Assembly (NCBI GenBank): GCA_017613015.1
Contig: JAGAEQ010000057.1
Location: forward strand, 1-32,373
Origin: Bacteroidales bacterium
GTDB taxonomy: Bacteria; Bacteroidota; Bacteroidia; Bacteroidales; WCHB1-69
Direction of reading: 5' to 3'
DNA length: 32,373 nucleotides
Part shown: piece by piece, positions 1-7,711 of the stretch
Layout: every line of letters starts with the position of its first letter
Numbering within the stretch: position 1 is the stretch's first letter
Made by a program: the position numbers and the translations under genes
The notes under the pieces: generated by a model
What the model was told of the DNA's origin: nothing
Database searches by the model: none
Seen by the model: the letters and a program-made list of their open reading frames with translations, nothing else

Positions 1-444
1 GTCGCTGAAGTAGGCGGGGACGGTGATGACCGCTTCCGTCACATCCTGACCCAGGTAATCCTCGGCCGTTTTTTTCATTTTTTGCAGCACCATCGCCGAA
101 ATTTCCTGCGGCGTGTACAGGTGGCTGCCGATTTTCACGCGGGGCGTGTTGTTGTCGCCGCGCACCACTTCATAACTCACCCGGCTGATTTCATTGCTGA
201 CCTGATCGTAGGTCTCGCCCATGAAACGCTTGATGGAGGCTACCGTGTTCTTCGGATTGGTCACGGCCTGCCGCTTGGCGGGGTCGCCGATTTTCCGTTC
301 GCCGTCGCCATTATCCAAAAATCCGATTACAGAAGGGGTGGTGCGGTTGCCTTCGCTGTTCGCAATCACCACCGGTTCGTTCCCTTCCATCACTGCCACG
401 CAGGAGTTGGTGGTTCCCAAGTCAATTCCAATAATTTTTCCCAT
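1..444 (-). CDS. dnaK: Chaperone DnaK (Hsp70), N-terminal part, cut by window edge
   Basis: This is the first 148 codons of the Hsp70 chaperone, which uses ATP to bind and release unfolded proteins in the cytoplasm. The reading frame starts at the ATG at 444 with [18 protein letters not shown], the phosphate-1 loop of the Hsp70 ATPase domain. It then reads VASIKRFMG and ends at the window edge in [10 protein letters not shown], a signature near residue 145 of all DnaK proteins. The rest of the nucleotide-binding domain and the substrate-binding domain lie outside the window. It is preceded by an AT-rich leader (about 445-590) with no clear TAnnTTTG box, so its promoter may be of a different, for example heat-shock, type. 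Identification is secure; only completeness is unknown. Confidence 0.97.
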   Translation of the reverse strand, partial: MGKIIGIDLGTTNSCVAVMEGNEPVVIANSEGNRTTPSVIGFLDNGDGERKIGDPAKRQAVTNPKNTVASIKRFMGETYDQVSNEISRVSYEVVRGDNNTPRVKIGSHLYTPQEISAMVLQKMKKTAEDYLGQDVTEAVITVPAYFSD

Positions 445-650
445 ACTATGTTTCCTTTCTTATTTTTTTCGGTTATAACATAAAAACATCCGCCCCTGCT
501 CAATTATTATGCCAACGGACAGGCTCTTCCCTTTTATTAAATCATAATAAATTAAAAATTAAATACTTATAAACATATTAAGAAAATCCGGGTGGCTGAC
601 AAGCCCTTTCCCGCTCTGCCAAAACGGCAGTTTTTCCCTTACGCACCTGC

Positions 651-678
651 AAAAACGCCTGCCATCGGACAGGCAGGC
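651..678 (-). terminator. Second, weaker terminator-like hairpin downstream of HU
   Basis: Read on the minus strand, this is a perfect 7-bp stem (GCCTGCC / GGCAGGC at 672-678 and 657-663) with an 8-base loop, then G and five T. It lies about 60 bases beyond the main HU terminator and could catch read-through before dnaK. The short T-run makes it weaker than the first. Confidence 0.45.
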
Positions 679-734
679 ATGCCCTTTTCAACGGAAGCCA
701 CGACAGGACAAGCGCCCACGGGCCGCTTCCGGGC

Positions 735-762
735 AAAAAAAAAGCCCCGTTGTCACGGGGCT
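735..762 (-). terminator. Rho-independent terminator of the HU gene
   Basis: On the minus strand, an 8-bp perfect stem AGCCCCGT / ACGGGGCT closes a four-base loop and runs directly into nine T residues (735-743 on the plus strand are A). It lies about 20 bases after the HU stop codon. This is a textbook intrinsic terminator and should separate HU from dnaK transcription. Confidence 0.9.
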
Positions 763-781
763 ATAGAACAAAAGGAATTTT

Positions 782-1045
782 TTACATTTCCATACCGGCA
801 CCGGCTTTGAATTTCACCACCTTTTTGGCTTTGATCATGATTTCCTTGCCAGTCTGGGGGTTGCGTCCTTTGCGGGCAGCCTTGTCAGCAACAGAGAAAG
901 TTCCGAAACCGACTAACGTCAGTTTGTCCCCTTTTTTCAGCGTATCGACGGTGGCGCTCATCATGGCGTCCAAGGCTTTTTTCGCCTGTGCGTTTGTCAA
1001 TCCGGCTTTCTCAGCCATTGCATTCACTAATTCAGCTTTGTTCAT
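782..1045 (-). CDS. HU-family DNA-binding protein
   Basis: This is an 87-residue histone-like protein that binds and bends DNA as a dimer in the nucleoid. It has the family's full length. It starts MNKAELVNAMAEKAGLT, shows the central GFGTFSV turn, and has the DNA-gripping beta-arm with the diagnostic GRNPQTGKEI motif at about residues 60-69. The C-terminal KAKKVVKFKAG segment is also typical. It is a single-gene unit, with its own -7 box (1073-1080) upstream and a strong terminator (735-762) downstream. Bacteroidales genomes often hold several HU paralogues, so I give no numbered symbol. Confidence 0.97.
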   Translation of the reverse strand: MNKAELVNAMAEKAGLTNAQAKKALDAMMSATVDTLKKGDKLTLVGFGTFSVADKAARKGRNPQTGKEIMIKAKKVVKFKAGAGMEM

Positions 1046-1072
1046 AATGTTTTGTTTTTAATGTTTGACGCG

Positions 1073-1080
1073 CAAAGATA
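1073..1080 (-). promoter_or_regulatory. Bacteroidota -7 promoter box for the HU gene
   Basis: The minus strand reads TATCTTTG, a perfect match to the Bacteroidota -7 consensus TAnnTTTG, followed by CGC. It lies 28 bases upstream of the HU start codon. No clear -33 TTG is seen at the expected distance, so the call rests on the -7 element and its position. Confidence 0.65.
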
Positions 1081-1136
1081 CTTATTTTTCACGCATGCTG
1101 GAGATTTTATGAAATTTTTTTTTCGTTTTTGCCGTT

Positions 1137-2489
1137 TTATTCTAAAATTCCCATTATCAACACTATAACCAAAGCCGCCGGGGCCAGGTAGCGCAAGGAG
1201 AAGTAGAACACCCGGAAATATCCGGCCTTGAGTTTTCCATTATTTGTCAATTCTTCGCGCACTTCGGCCTTCGGATAACGCCATCCGAGGAACAAAGTGA
1301 GGCAAAGCGCGCCTATGGGCATCATGTAGGTTGCCGTCAGGCGGTCCAGCAGATCAAAGACGCCGTAGCCTGCGATATGGAAGCCGGAAAGCGGCCCGAA
1401 CGAAAGGGTGCACAAGGAGCCCAGACCGAAAATCAGCAGGGAAACAACCAGCGTGGCGGCCGTCCGTTTGCAATGCAGCTCCTCCACCGCCCACAGCACC
1501 ACGATTTCCAGCAGCGAAATGGTGGACGTGAGCGCGGCAATGGACAAGAGCAGGAAAAACACCACGGCGAACAGTCTTCCCATCGGCATGCTGTTGAACA
1601 CATTGGGAAGCACTTCATAAACCAGGCTGGGGCCGCTGGCAGGGCTCAAGCCAAAAGCGAAAACGGCCGGGAAAATCGCGATACCTGCGAGCAGGGCGAT
1701 GAGCGTATCCGCCGTGGCCACGCACAAACCGGTTTTGAAAAGGTTGTCTTCCTTGCGGATGTACGAGCCGTAGGTAATCAGCGCGCCCATGCCGATGCTG
1801 AGCGAAAACAAGGCCTGCCCCAAGGCAGACAGCACGCTGCCGCCCGTCAGTTTGGAGAAATCCGCCTTGAACAGAAAGCTCAAACCGGCGGAAGCACCCT
1901 TCAAGGTGAGCGAACGCAGGCACAGCAGCAGCATCAGCGCAAGCAGCACCGGCATCAGGATTTTGGTGTAGCGTTCGATGCCTTTCTGCACGCCCATGGT
2001 GATGATGGCCGCCGTAAGCACCAGAAACACCATTTGGCACAGCAAAGGGGCCCATGTGCCTGAAGTGAAGGTGGAAAACACCTGGGAGACCTCCTGCGGC
2101 GTTTTTCCGGAAAGGGCGCCGTTACTGGAAAGCAACACGTAGTTCAATGTCCAGCCGGCCACCGTGCTGTAAAAGGAATAAATCAAGAAGGCGGCAACTA
2201 TGCCCAGCACTCCGACAAACGACCAGCGGCGATAGGCGGGCCCCAAGGTCCGGAACGCCCCGACCGTGTTCCGTTGCGAACGGCGTCCGATCACGAACTC
2301 ACTCATCATGATAGGCAGGCCTATCGCAAAGACAAACAGCAGGTAAACCAAGAGGAAGGCGCCTCCGCCCTGCTGTCCCAAGGTATAGGGGAAACGCCAG
2401 ATGTTGCCCAAGCCGATAGCGGAACCGGCAGCGGCGGTAATGGCCCCCAGACTCGTGGTGAAACCTCTTTTCTGATCCAAGTCCTTCAT
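1137..2489 (-). CDS. Sodium-dependent transporter, NSS/SNF family
   Basis: This is a 450-residue inner-membrane symporter of the neurotransmitter:sodium symporter family (LeuT fold), which imports amino acids or related amines with Na+. The diagnostic TM1 motif GSAIGLGNIWRFPY, with the unwound Na+/substrate site, is at residues 22-35. It is followed by GGGAFLLVYLL and the TM2-loop region MSEFVIGRRS. The rest is a run of hydrophobic helices typical of the 11-12 TM bacterial members, and the length is normal. Its start is 31 bases after the stop of the cytidylyltransferase/SDR gene on the same strand, so the two are probably co-transcribed. The substrate cannot be told from sequence. It ends just before the HU promoter region. 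Confidence 0.93.
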   Translation of the reverse strand: MKDLDQKRGFTTSLGAITAAAGSAIGLGNIWRFPYTLGQQGGGAFLLVYLLFVFAIGLPIMMSEFVIGRRSQRNTVGAFRTLGPAYRRWSFVGVLGIVAAFLIYSFYSTVAGWTLNYVLLSSNGALSGKTPQEVSQVFSTFTSGTWAPLLCQMVFLVLTAAIITMGVQKGIERYTKILMPVLLALMLLLCLRSLTLKGASAGLSFLFKADFSKLTGGSVLSALGQALFSLSIGMGALITYGSYIRKEDNLFKTGLCVATADTLIALLAGIAIFPAVFAFGLSPASGPSLVYEVLPNVFNSMPMGRLFAVVFFLLLSIAALTSTISLLEIVVLWAVEELHCKRTAATLVVSLLIFGLGSLCTLSFGPLSGFHIAGYGVFDLLDRLTATYMMPIGALCLTLFLGWRYPKAEVREELTNNGKLKAGYFRVFYFSLRYLAPAALVIVLIMGILE

Positions 2490-2520
2490 TGTATTGAGAC
2501 TAAATTATCCCGATTCGCGT

Positions 2521-3888
2521 TTATTTGTTCAATTTCACATCCACCACCTGCCCCGTCACGTCCGAAAGCAGGGTCTGCAAGGACACTTCGGCAACCGTTT
2601 CGGCGGGCAGCAGGGTGTTTTCCGGCTCCACGCCGAAATTCCGGACCCGCATGGGAGTGTTGGTCCGTTCCGGATTGATCACGTTCACCCGGACACCGTC
2701 CCCCTCCCACTCCTGCGCCAGGGCCTGCATAAAATTCACCGCCGCGGCTTTGGTGGAGGAGTACAGGCTGTAGAAAGCCCGCCCCCGGGTATAGGAACTG
2801 GAAGTGTAGAGCAGCAGCTGCCCCTTCGACTGCCGGAGGCAGGGATAGGCGGCAAGCGCGACATGCACCATACCGTTGTAGTTCGTAGAAATCAACGTAT
2901 TAATCAAATTCCTGTCCATGGAGGACAAAGGTTCCTTGGCTAAGATAGCCGCCGTGTTCACCACGTAATCCATGCGTCCGTCCGTTTGCGCGGCCACTTC
3001 GGCAAATGCCTTGTCCACATCCTCCCAACGGGAAATGTCTGTGCCTGTGGTGGAGCGGGAGAAGGAGAACACCCTCGCGCCATGCTCCGACGCCATGCGC
3101 ACCATTTCCTTTCCTATGCCGGAACTGCCTCCGAAGACCACCATCACCTTGTCTTTCAGCCCGTCGAAATCCACCGGCTCCGACGCGGCGTGGGAACGCA
3201 ATTGGAACAGTTTGTCCAATAGGTAGGTATCTTCCTTGTAAGTCAGTTTCATGTTGGATTCCTCGCCCGGCACCACAAAAATCGGTTCCTCGGGCAGGTA
3301 TTGTATGACCGTGCCGCAGTCGTCCGTGCTCACAAAAGCGGGATCCTTCAAGGCCCGCGCATACGCCTCCCGGATGGTGCGCAGGCGGAAGGCCTGTGGG
3401 GTCTGCCCCCGGCGCAGCAGCTTGCGGTTCGGAATGTCCGTAATCAGCGTCCCCTCCGGATTCACCCGGATGATGGTGTCGGTGGCGGGCACCGCCACGT
3501 CCACGGCATTGTACTGCTGTAGCGCGTCAATGACCGCGTGGATGACCTGCTGCCCTATGAGCGGGCGGACCGCATCGTGGAAAATCAGGCAGGCATCGGG
3601 AAAATCCTCGTAGGCGCGTATGGCCGAAAGGGAGGAGAAATAGCGCTCCTCGCCGCCTTTCAGAATCTTTTTCACCTTTTTCCAGGCGTTTTTCAGCACC
3701 AACTGCTCCATAAAATCCACATACAGCGGATGAATCACAATGGCTATCTCATCGATGCGCCCGTTGCGCTCAAACACATCCACCGTGTGCTCTATGACGG
3801 TTTTTCCCGCCACCTTGAAAAACTGTTTGGGCGTGGACGCGCCCAGGCGGCTTCCGACCCCGCCCGCCAAAATCACTGCAATATTCAT
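2521..3888 (-). CDS. Bifunctional cytidylyltransferase / short-chain reductase (Bcs1-like, probable CDP-ribitol synthesis)
   Basis: This is a 455-residue fusion. Residues 1-230 are an IspD/TarI-type CTP transferase, with LAGGVGSRLG at 7-16, PKQFF at 20-24, HDAVRP at 104-109, GQTPQAF at 161-167 and STDDCG at 187-192. Residues about 243-455 are an NAD(P)-dependent short-chain reductase, with GGSSGIGK at 253-260, NTAA at 311-314, serines near 363-365, and YSSTK (Y376, K380) as the catalytic pair. The same architecture occurs in Haemophilus Bcs1/Acs1, where the reductase makes ribitol 5-phosphate from ribulose 5-phosphate and the transferase makes CDP-ribitol for capsule. I infer a CDP-alditol product here; the exact sugar is unknown. 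A plain IspD role is less likely because of the fused reductase. A transporter follows in the same orientation. Confidence 0.88.
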   Translation of the reverse strand: MNIAVILAGGVGSRLGASTPKQFFKVAGKTVIEHTVDVFERNGRIDEIAIVIHPLYVDFMEQLVLKNAWKKVKKILKGGEERYFSSLSAIRAYEDFPDACLIFHDAVRPLIGQQVIHAVIDALQQYNAVDVAVPATDTIIRVNPEGTLITDIPNRKLLRRGQTPQAFRLRTIREAYARALKDPAFVSTDDCGTVIQYLPEEPIFVVPGEESNMKLTYKEDTYLLDKLFQLRSHAASEPVDFDGLKDKVMVVFGGSSGIGKEMVRMASEHGARVFSFSRSTTGTDISRWEDVDKAFAEVAAQTDGRMDYVVNTAAILAKEPLSSMDRNLINTLISTNYNGMVHVALAAYPCLRQSKGQLLLYTSSSYTRGRAFYSLYSSTKAAAVNFMQALAQEWEGDGVRVNVINPERTNTPMRVRNFGVEPENTLLPAETVAEVSLQTLLSDVTGQVVDVKLNK

Positions 3889-3946
3889 GGTTCGAGTTTG
3901 CTACACGCAGGCATGCCGCTTACCGGCACACTTGCAAAAACGGGTA

Positions 3947-3975
3947 CAAAAGTACTCAATCTACACATATCCCAA
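3947..3975 (-). promoter_or_regulatory. Promoter of the cytidylyltransferase/SDR gene
   Basis: The minus strand carries TACTTTTG (3947-3954), a perfect TAnnTTTG -7 box. A TTG lies at 3973-3975, 18 bases upstream, close to the usual -33/-7 spacing of Bacteroidota promoters. The -7 box is 58 bases from the start codon at 3888. The intervening leader contains no other obvious element. Confidence 0.65.
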
Positions 3976-4076
3976 GGAATTTCCCGCAAATATTTTCACC
4001 GGGAAGGAAAAGCGACCCATCGGAAAATCCGCAAAAGCCGATGAGGAACCCGCAAACAGGAAAAGCACTTTTCTAT

Positions 4077-5084
4077 TTATAAGACAATGACTTCAGGCTC
4101 CAACAAAATGCCGTAATGCCGCTGCACATCGGCCTGAATGGCCTGTGCGAAACGCCACACCTCCCCGCCTGTCGCCCGGCCGTAATTGACCAGCACCAGG
4201 GCCTGACGCTCATGCACCCCGACATCCCCGGAACGCCGGCCTTTCCATCCCAGACTGTCTATCAGTTGGGCTGCGGACAGCTTCTTCCTGCCCTCCGAGG
4301 CGGGAAACGCCTTGAATTCCGGATGCGCCGCCTGCAATGCCTGACATTTTTCAAGCGAAATCACCGGATTTTTGAAAAAACTGCCGGCGCTGCCCAGTTC
4401 GCGCACGTCGGGGAGCTTTTCCCTGCGAATTTCCGAAATAACCTCATACACAGCACGGAGACTGGTTTCTCCCCACGCTTGCAGACGCTCCGCCACATCG
4501 CCGTAGCCGGTATGGTAGGCCGCCTCCGTGGAAAGCTCGAACTCCACCGAATGAATCAGCCACTCTCCTTTGCCGACGGTTTTGAAAAAACTGGAACGGT
4601 AGGCGAAATCGCATTCCTCTTTGGAAAACACCTTCATTTCCGCCGTGGCGACATGCCATGCCTTCACCGCATGCACCACATCCTTCACCTCCCGGCCGTA
4701 GGCGCCGATGTTCTGCACCACCGCACTGCCGACCTGACTGGGGATAAGCGCCAAATTCTCCACACCATACAGTCCCTTGTCCACGCAAAAGCGGACAAAA
4801 TCGTCCCAACACTCCCCGGCGGCCACCTCCACGCGCACCCGGCCGTCCCGCGCCGCACCCATACGGATGCCCTGGGTCTCCAAATGCACGACAGATCCGT
4901 GAAAATCTTTCGTAAACAGCACATTCGCGCCGCTACCAAGGATAAAAAACGGCTGTTTCGCCCAGGGGGAGCGCAAAAACTCCTCCTCTTCCTCCCGGCT
5001 GCAAAGTATCCACAGCCGGTCCGCCTTCACATCCATTCCGAAGGTGTTGCGGGCTTTCAGGGAAGCGTTCTCCAAACACTGCAT
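4077..5084 (-). CDS. murB: UDP-N-acetylenolpyruvoylglucosamine reductase MurB
   Basis: MurB is a cytoplasmic FAD enzyme that reduces UDP-GlcNAc-enolpyruvate to UDP-MurNAc with NADPH, the second committed step of peptidoglycan synthesis. I place the start at the ATG at 5084 (335 residues, MQCLENASLKARNTFGMD). The more upstream ATG at 5108 falls inside the predicted -7 box, and family members begin just before the NTFG motif. Visible signatures are ILGSGANVLF, SQVGSAVVQNIGAYG (FAD site), AYRSSFFK, the catalytic-serine region LGSAGSFFKNP, and the conserved C-terminal Glu segment LEPEVIVL. The YRSSFFK insert places it in the type I class. The usual IPG of the FAD loop is IPS here, a mild oddity. 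It is transcribed alone and away from the dcw cluster that holds the other Mur genes. Confidence 0.95.
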   Translation of the reverse strand: MQCLENASLKARNTFGMDVKADRLWILCSREEEEEFLRSPWAKQPFFILGSGANVLFTKDFHGSVVHLETQGIRMGAARDGRVRVEVAAGECWDDFVRFCVDKGLYGVENLALIPSQVGSAVVQNIGAYGREVKDVVHAVKAWHVATAEMKVFSKEECDFAYRSSFFKTVGKGEWLIHSVEFELSTEAAYHTGYGDVAERLQAWGETSLRAVYEVISEIRREKLPDVRELGSAGSFFKNPVISLEKCQALQAAHPEFKAFPASEGRKKLSAAQLIDSLGWKGRRSGDVGVHERQALVLVNYGRATGGEVWRFAQAIQADVQRHYGILLEPEVIVL

Positions 5085-5105
5085 GATTTCTGTTTTTTGC
5101 AGCTG

Positions 5106-5113
5106 CAAAAGTA
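5106..5113 (-). promoter_or_regulatory. -7 promoter box for murB
   Basis: The minus strand reads TACTTTTG, an exact TAnnTTTG match, 21 bases upstream of the preferred murB start at 5084. Its presence argues against the in-frame ATG at 5108 as the true start. No convincing -33 element is seen. Confidence 0.6.
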
Positions 5114-5127
5114 ATCTTTTTTTTAAC

Positions 5128-5135
5128 TATCTTTG
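5128..5135 (+). promoter_or_regulatory. -7 promoter box for the ftcD operon
   Basis: The plus strand reads TATCTTTG followed by C, identical to the HU box and a perfect TAnnTTTG match. It is 81 bases before the ftcD start and only 14 bases from the divergent murB box, so the two promoters are nearly back to back. The nearest TTTG upstream (5096-5099) is too far for a normal -33 element. Confidence 0.55.
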
Positions 5136-5216
5136 CCTTTTCTTTCCCTCTTCTGTGGAGAAAGAACCTAACTTTTTGACAATAAAACCATTTAGTAATT
5201 AAAACTTACTATTGAC

Positions 5217-6917
5217 ATGAAAAAACTGATCGAGTGCGTGCCGAATTTCAGCGAAGGACGCAACTTGGAAGTCATCCGCCAAATCACGGCGGAAATCGAG
5301 AAAGTAAAGGGAGTGAAGCTGTTGGACGTGGATCCGGGCGCAAGCACCAACCGCACCGTGGTGACGTTTGTGGGTACGCCGGAAGAAGTCTGCGAAGCGG
5401 CTTTCCAATGCGTCAAAAAAGCGCAACAGCTCATTGACATGCGCCAGCACAAGGGAGACCATCCCCGCTTCGGCGCCACCGATGTCTGCCCGTTAGTCCC
5501 GGTCTCCGGCATCAGCATGGAGGAGACGGTAGTGTACGCACGCCGTCTGGCCGAGCGCATCGGCAAGGAACTGCACATTCCCGTATATTGCTACGAAAAC
5601 GCCGCGTTCGAAGAGAAGCGCCGCAATCTGGCCAACTGCCGCCAAGGCGAATACGAGGCCTTGAAGGAGCGCATGGAAAGCGCCGAGTGGAAACCCTGCT
5701 TCGGCCCTTGCCGCTATGACGACCAAGTGGCGAAATCCGGCGCCACCGCCGTGAGCGCCCGGGAGTTTTTGGTCGCGGTCAACTACAACCTGAACACCAC
5801 CTCCACCCGCCGCGCCAACGCCATCGCCTTTGACGTGCGCGAGAAAGGCCGTCCGAAAAGGGAGGGCAACCCTATCACCGGAAAAATCATCAAGGACGAG
5901 CACGGCGAACCAGTCATGCTGCCGGGCACGCTGAAAGCCACCAAGGCCATCGGCTGGTACATCAAGGAATACGGCATCGCACAGGTGTCGATGAACCTCA
6001 CCAACATTTCCGTCACGCCCCTGCACGTGGCTTTCGAGGAAGTCTGCCGCTGCGCCGGAAAACGCGGCCTGCGGGTGAGCGGATGCGAGATTGTCGGGCT
6101 GATTCCGAAAAAAGTGCTTATTGACGCGGCCAAGTTCTACCTCCGGAAACAGCAGCGCTCCCTCGGCATCAGCGAGGAAGAAATGGTGAAAATCGCCATC
6201 AAGTCCATGGGACTGGACGATTTGAAGCCCTTCAACCCTCAGGAAAAGGTGATTGAATACCTGATCGCCGCCGACGAGAAAGAGGATTTGCTGGTGGACA
6301 TGAGCTGCACGGCTTTCGCCAACGAGACGGCTTCGGAAAGCCCCGCTCCGGGCGGCGGCTCCATTTCCGCCTATCTCGGCGCGCTCGGTGCCGCCCTCGG
6401 CACCATGGTGGCCAACCTATCCGCGCACAAACCCGGCTGGGACGAACGCTGGGAGGAGTTTTCCGTGTGGGCGGAGAAAGGCGAAACCCTTAAAAACGAC
6501 CTGCTTTATCTGGTGGATGAGGACACCCGCTCCTTCAACCGCATCATGAACGCTTTCGGCCTGCCGAAAAAGAACGAGGAGGAAAAGGCCATACGCTCCC
6601 AAGCCATACAGGACGCCACGCGCTACGCCATCGAGGTGCCATTCAAAACCATGCAGAAGGCCTTCGAAGTGTTTGAAATTTGCGAGGCCATGGTGGACAG
6701 CGGCAACCCGAACTCCGTCTCCGACGCGGGCGTGGGTGCGCTTTGCGCCCGTTCGGCGGTCTTAGGCGCGTTCCTGAATGTCAAAATCAACGCTTCTTCC
6801 CTGAAAGACAAAACCTTTGCGGACAATATCCTGGCGGAGGCCGAAAAGCTGCAACAAGCGGCCCAGGAAAAGGAGCAGGCCATTTTGAACAAAGTTCACC
6901 GCGTGATCGAAGGATAA
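5217..6917 (+). CDS. ftcD: Glutamate formimidoyltransferase / formimidoyl-THF cyclodeaminase
   Basis: This is a 566-residue bifunctional folate enzyme. The N-terminal half moves the formimino group from formiminoglutamate to tetrahydrofolate in histidine breakdown. The C-terminal cyclodeaminase then releases ammonia to give methenyl-THF. The start MKKLIECVPNFSEGRN is the family signature. GDHPRFGATD places the catalytic His at residue 82, the same number as in the mammalian enzyme. The cyclodeaminase begins near residue 360 with SPAPGGGSISAYLGALGAALG (375-395) and runs to the end. The length is normal for Bacteroidota. The usual hutH, hutU and hutI partners are not adjacent; instead the next gene starts inside its stop codon (TAATG), leading to waaA. 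Confidence 0.96.
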   Translation: MKKLIECVPNFSEGRNLEVIRQITAEIEKVKGVKLLDVDPGASTNRTVVTFVGTPEEVCEAAFQCVKKAQQLIDMRQHKGDHPRFGATDVCPLVPVSGISMEETVVYARRLAERIGKELHIPVYCYENAAFEEKRRNLANCRQGEYEALKERMESAEWKPCFGPCRYDDQVAKSGATAVSAREFLVAVNYNLNTTSTRRANAIAFDVREKGRPKREGNPITGKIIKDEHGEPVMLPGTLKATKAIGWYIKEYGIAQVSMNLTNISVTPLHVAFEEVCRCAGKRGLRVSGCEIVGLIPKKVLIDAAKFYLRKQQRSLGISEEEMVKIAIKSMGLDDLKPFNPQEKVIEYLIAADEKEDLLVDMSCTAFANETASESPAPGGGSISAYLGALGAALGTMVANLSAHKPGWDERWEEFSVWAEKGETLKNDLLYLVDEDTRSFNRIMNAFGLPKKNEEEKAIRSQAIQDATRYAIEVPFKTMQKAFEVFEICEAMVDSGNPNSVSDAGVGALCARSAVLGAFLNVKINASSLKDKTFADNILAEAEKLQQAAQEKEQAILNKVHRVIEG

Positions 6918-7711
6918 TGGCCCGCCAAATGTTCCGCCGGATCCGGAATGCCGGATGTGCCTTGCTGCTGCTTCTTTGGGGCGGGCAGGCGCATGCGCAG
7001 ACGCAAATGCTGGTCTCCAAGGTGGATTCAGCCGGACTGATTGTGTACACCGCAGCCCATTACGGCTATTTTCTCACCCTGGGCGATTTGAAGAAAGAAT
7101 CGGCCAACCTGATGGGTGTCGGCATGGACTTGGGGCTGAAAACCCTTTCCAACTGGAGTTTCAACGCGGGCTTCACCTATTGTTTCTCCGGCAACGTCAA
7201 GGGCACCGACTCGCTCTTCCGGATGATCACCAACAGCAACGGCTCCATCATGGACGGGGACGGGCAGCCTGCGGACATCGACGTGGACCAGCGGTTGTGG
7301 TGCCTGCGGGCGGAAGCGGGGAAAATCTTCCCGATCAGCCGCAACTACCGCAATTCCGGCATACAGCTGAAACTCGGTGCCGGGGTGGAACAACGCTATG
7401 TGTACATCAAGAATCCGGAGAACCGCGTCGCCGCCCTGACCAACGAATACAAAAAAGGCTACGACCGCTTGAGCATGGGCTGCATGCTGTACCAGTTTGT
7501 CGGATACACCCACATTTCCAAGACCAGATACACCTGTTTCTACATCGGCGTGGAAGTCATGGAGGGATTCACCCACCGTCAGCGGGATTGGGATTTCTCC
7601 CTCATGGCCAAGGACGAACGCTCCTTCACCGACATTATGGCAGGCGTGAAGGCCGGTTGGATCATTCCTTTGTATAAAAAAGAGTATCAGGACACGTATT
7701 ACTTCAGATGA
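6917..7711 (+). CDS. Exported protein of unknown function, probable outer-membrane beta-barrel
   Basis: This is a 264-residue protein that I do not recognise by name. I chose the ATG at 6917, which overlaps the ftcD stop (TAATG), because it gives a clean signal peptide: MARQMFRRIRNAG, then a leucine-rich core and AHAQ as the likely cleavage site near residue 27. The mature part has many alternating aromatic/hydrophobic strands and glycine-rich turns, for example MGVGMDLGLK, FNAGFTYCFSG, GIQLKLGAGVEQRY and TCFYIGVEVMEG. It ends in a strand-like YQDTYYFR with a penultimate Phe, which fits a small outer-membrane barrel. Its stop overlaps the waaA start (ATGA), so it is translationally tied to Kdo transfer. 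A role in the envelope is inference from context only. Confidence 0.75.
   Translation: MARQMFRRIRNAGCALLLLLWGGQAHAQTQMLVSKVDSAGLIVYTAAHYGYFLTLGDLKKESANLMGVGMDLGLKTLSNWSFNAGFTYCFSGNVKGTDSLFRMITNSNGSIMDGDGQPADIDVDQRLWCLRAEAGKIFPISRNYRNSGIQLKLGAGVEQRYVYIKNPENRVAALTNEYKKGYDRLSMGCMLYQFVGYTHISKTRYTCFYIGVEVMEGFTHRQRDWDFSLMAKDERSFTDIMAGVKAGWIIPLYKKEYQDTYYFR

Larger units (their letters stand above)
445..781. other. Intergenic region between dnaK and the HU gene
   Basis: No credible gene is present in these 337 bases. The half next to dnaK (about 500-590) is very AT-rich and probably carries the dnaK promoter, although I could not find a perfect TAnnTTTG element. The half next to HU holds two minus-strand terminator-like hairpins (listed separately). 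A short hairpin at 616-630 (CTGCC, loop AAAAC, GGCAG) is followed by five T on the plus strand, but no plus-strand gene precedes it. The 72-codon open frame at 592-810 on the plus strand runs across the terminators and looks spurious. Confidence 0.6.

Noticed and set aside
592-810. Small open frame between dnaK and HU
   Set aside because: It spans two terminator hairpins of the opposite strand and the end of HU. The composition is low-complexity and there is no promoter.
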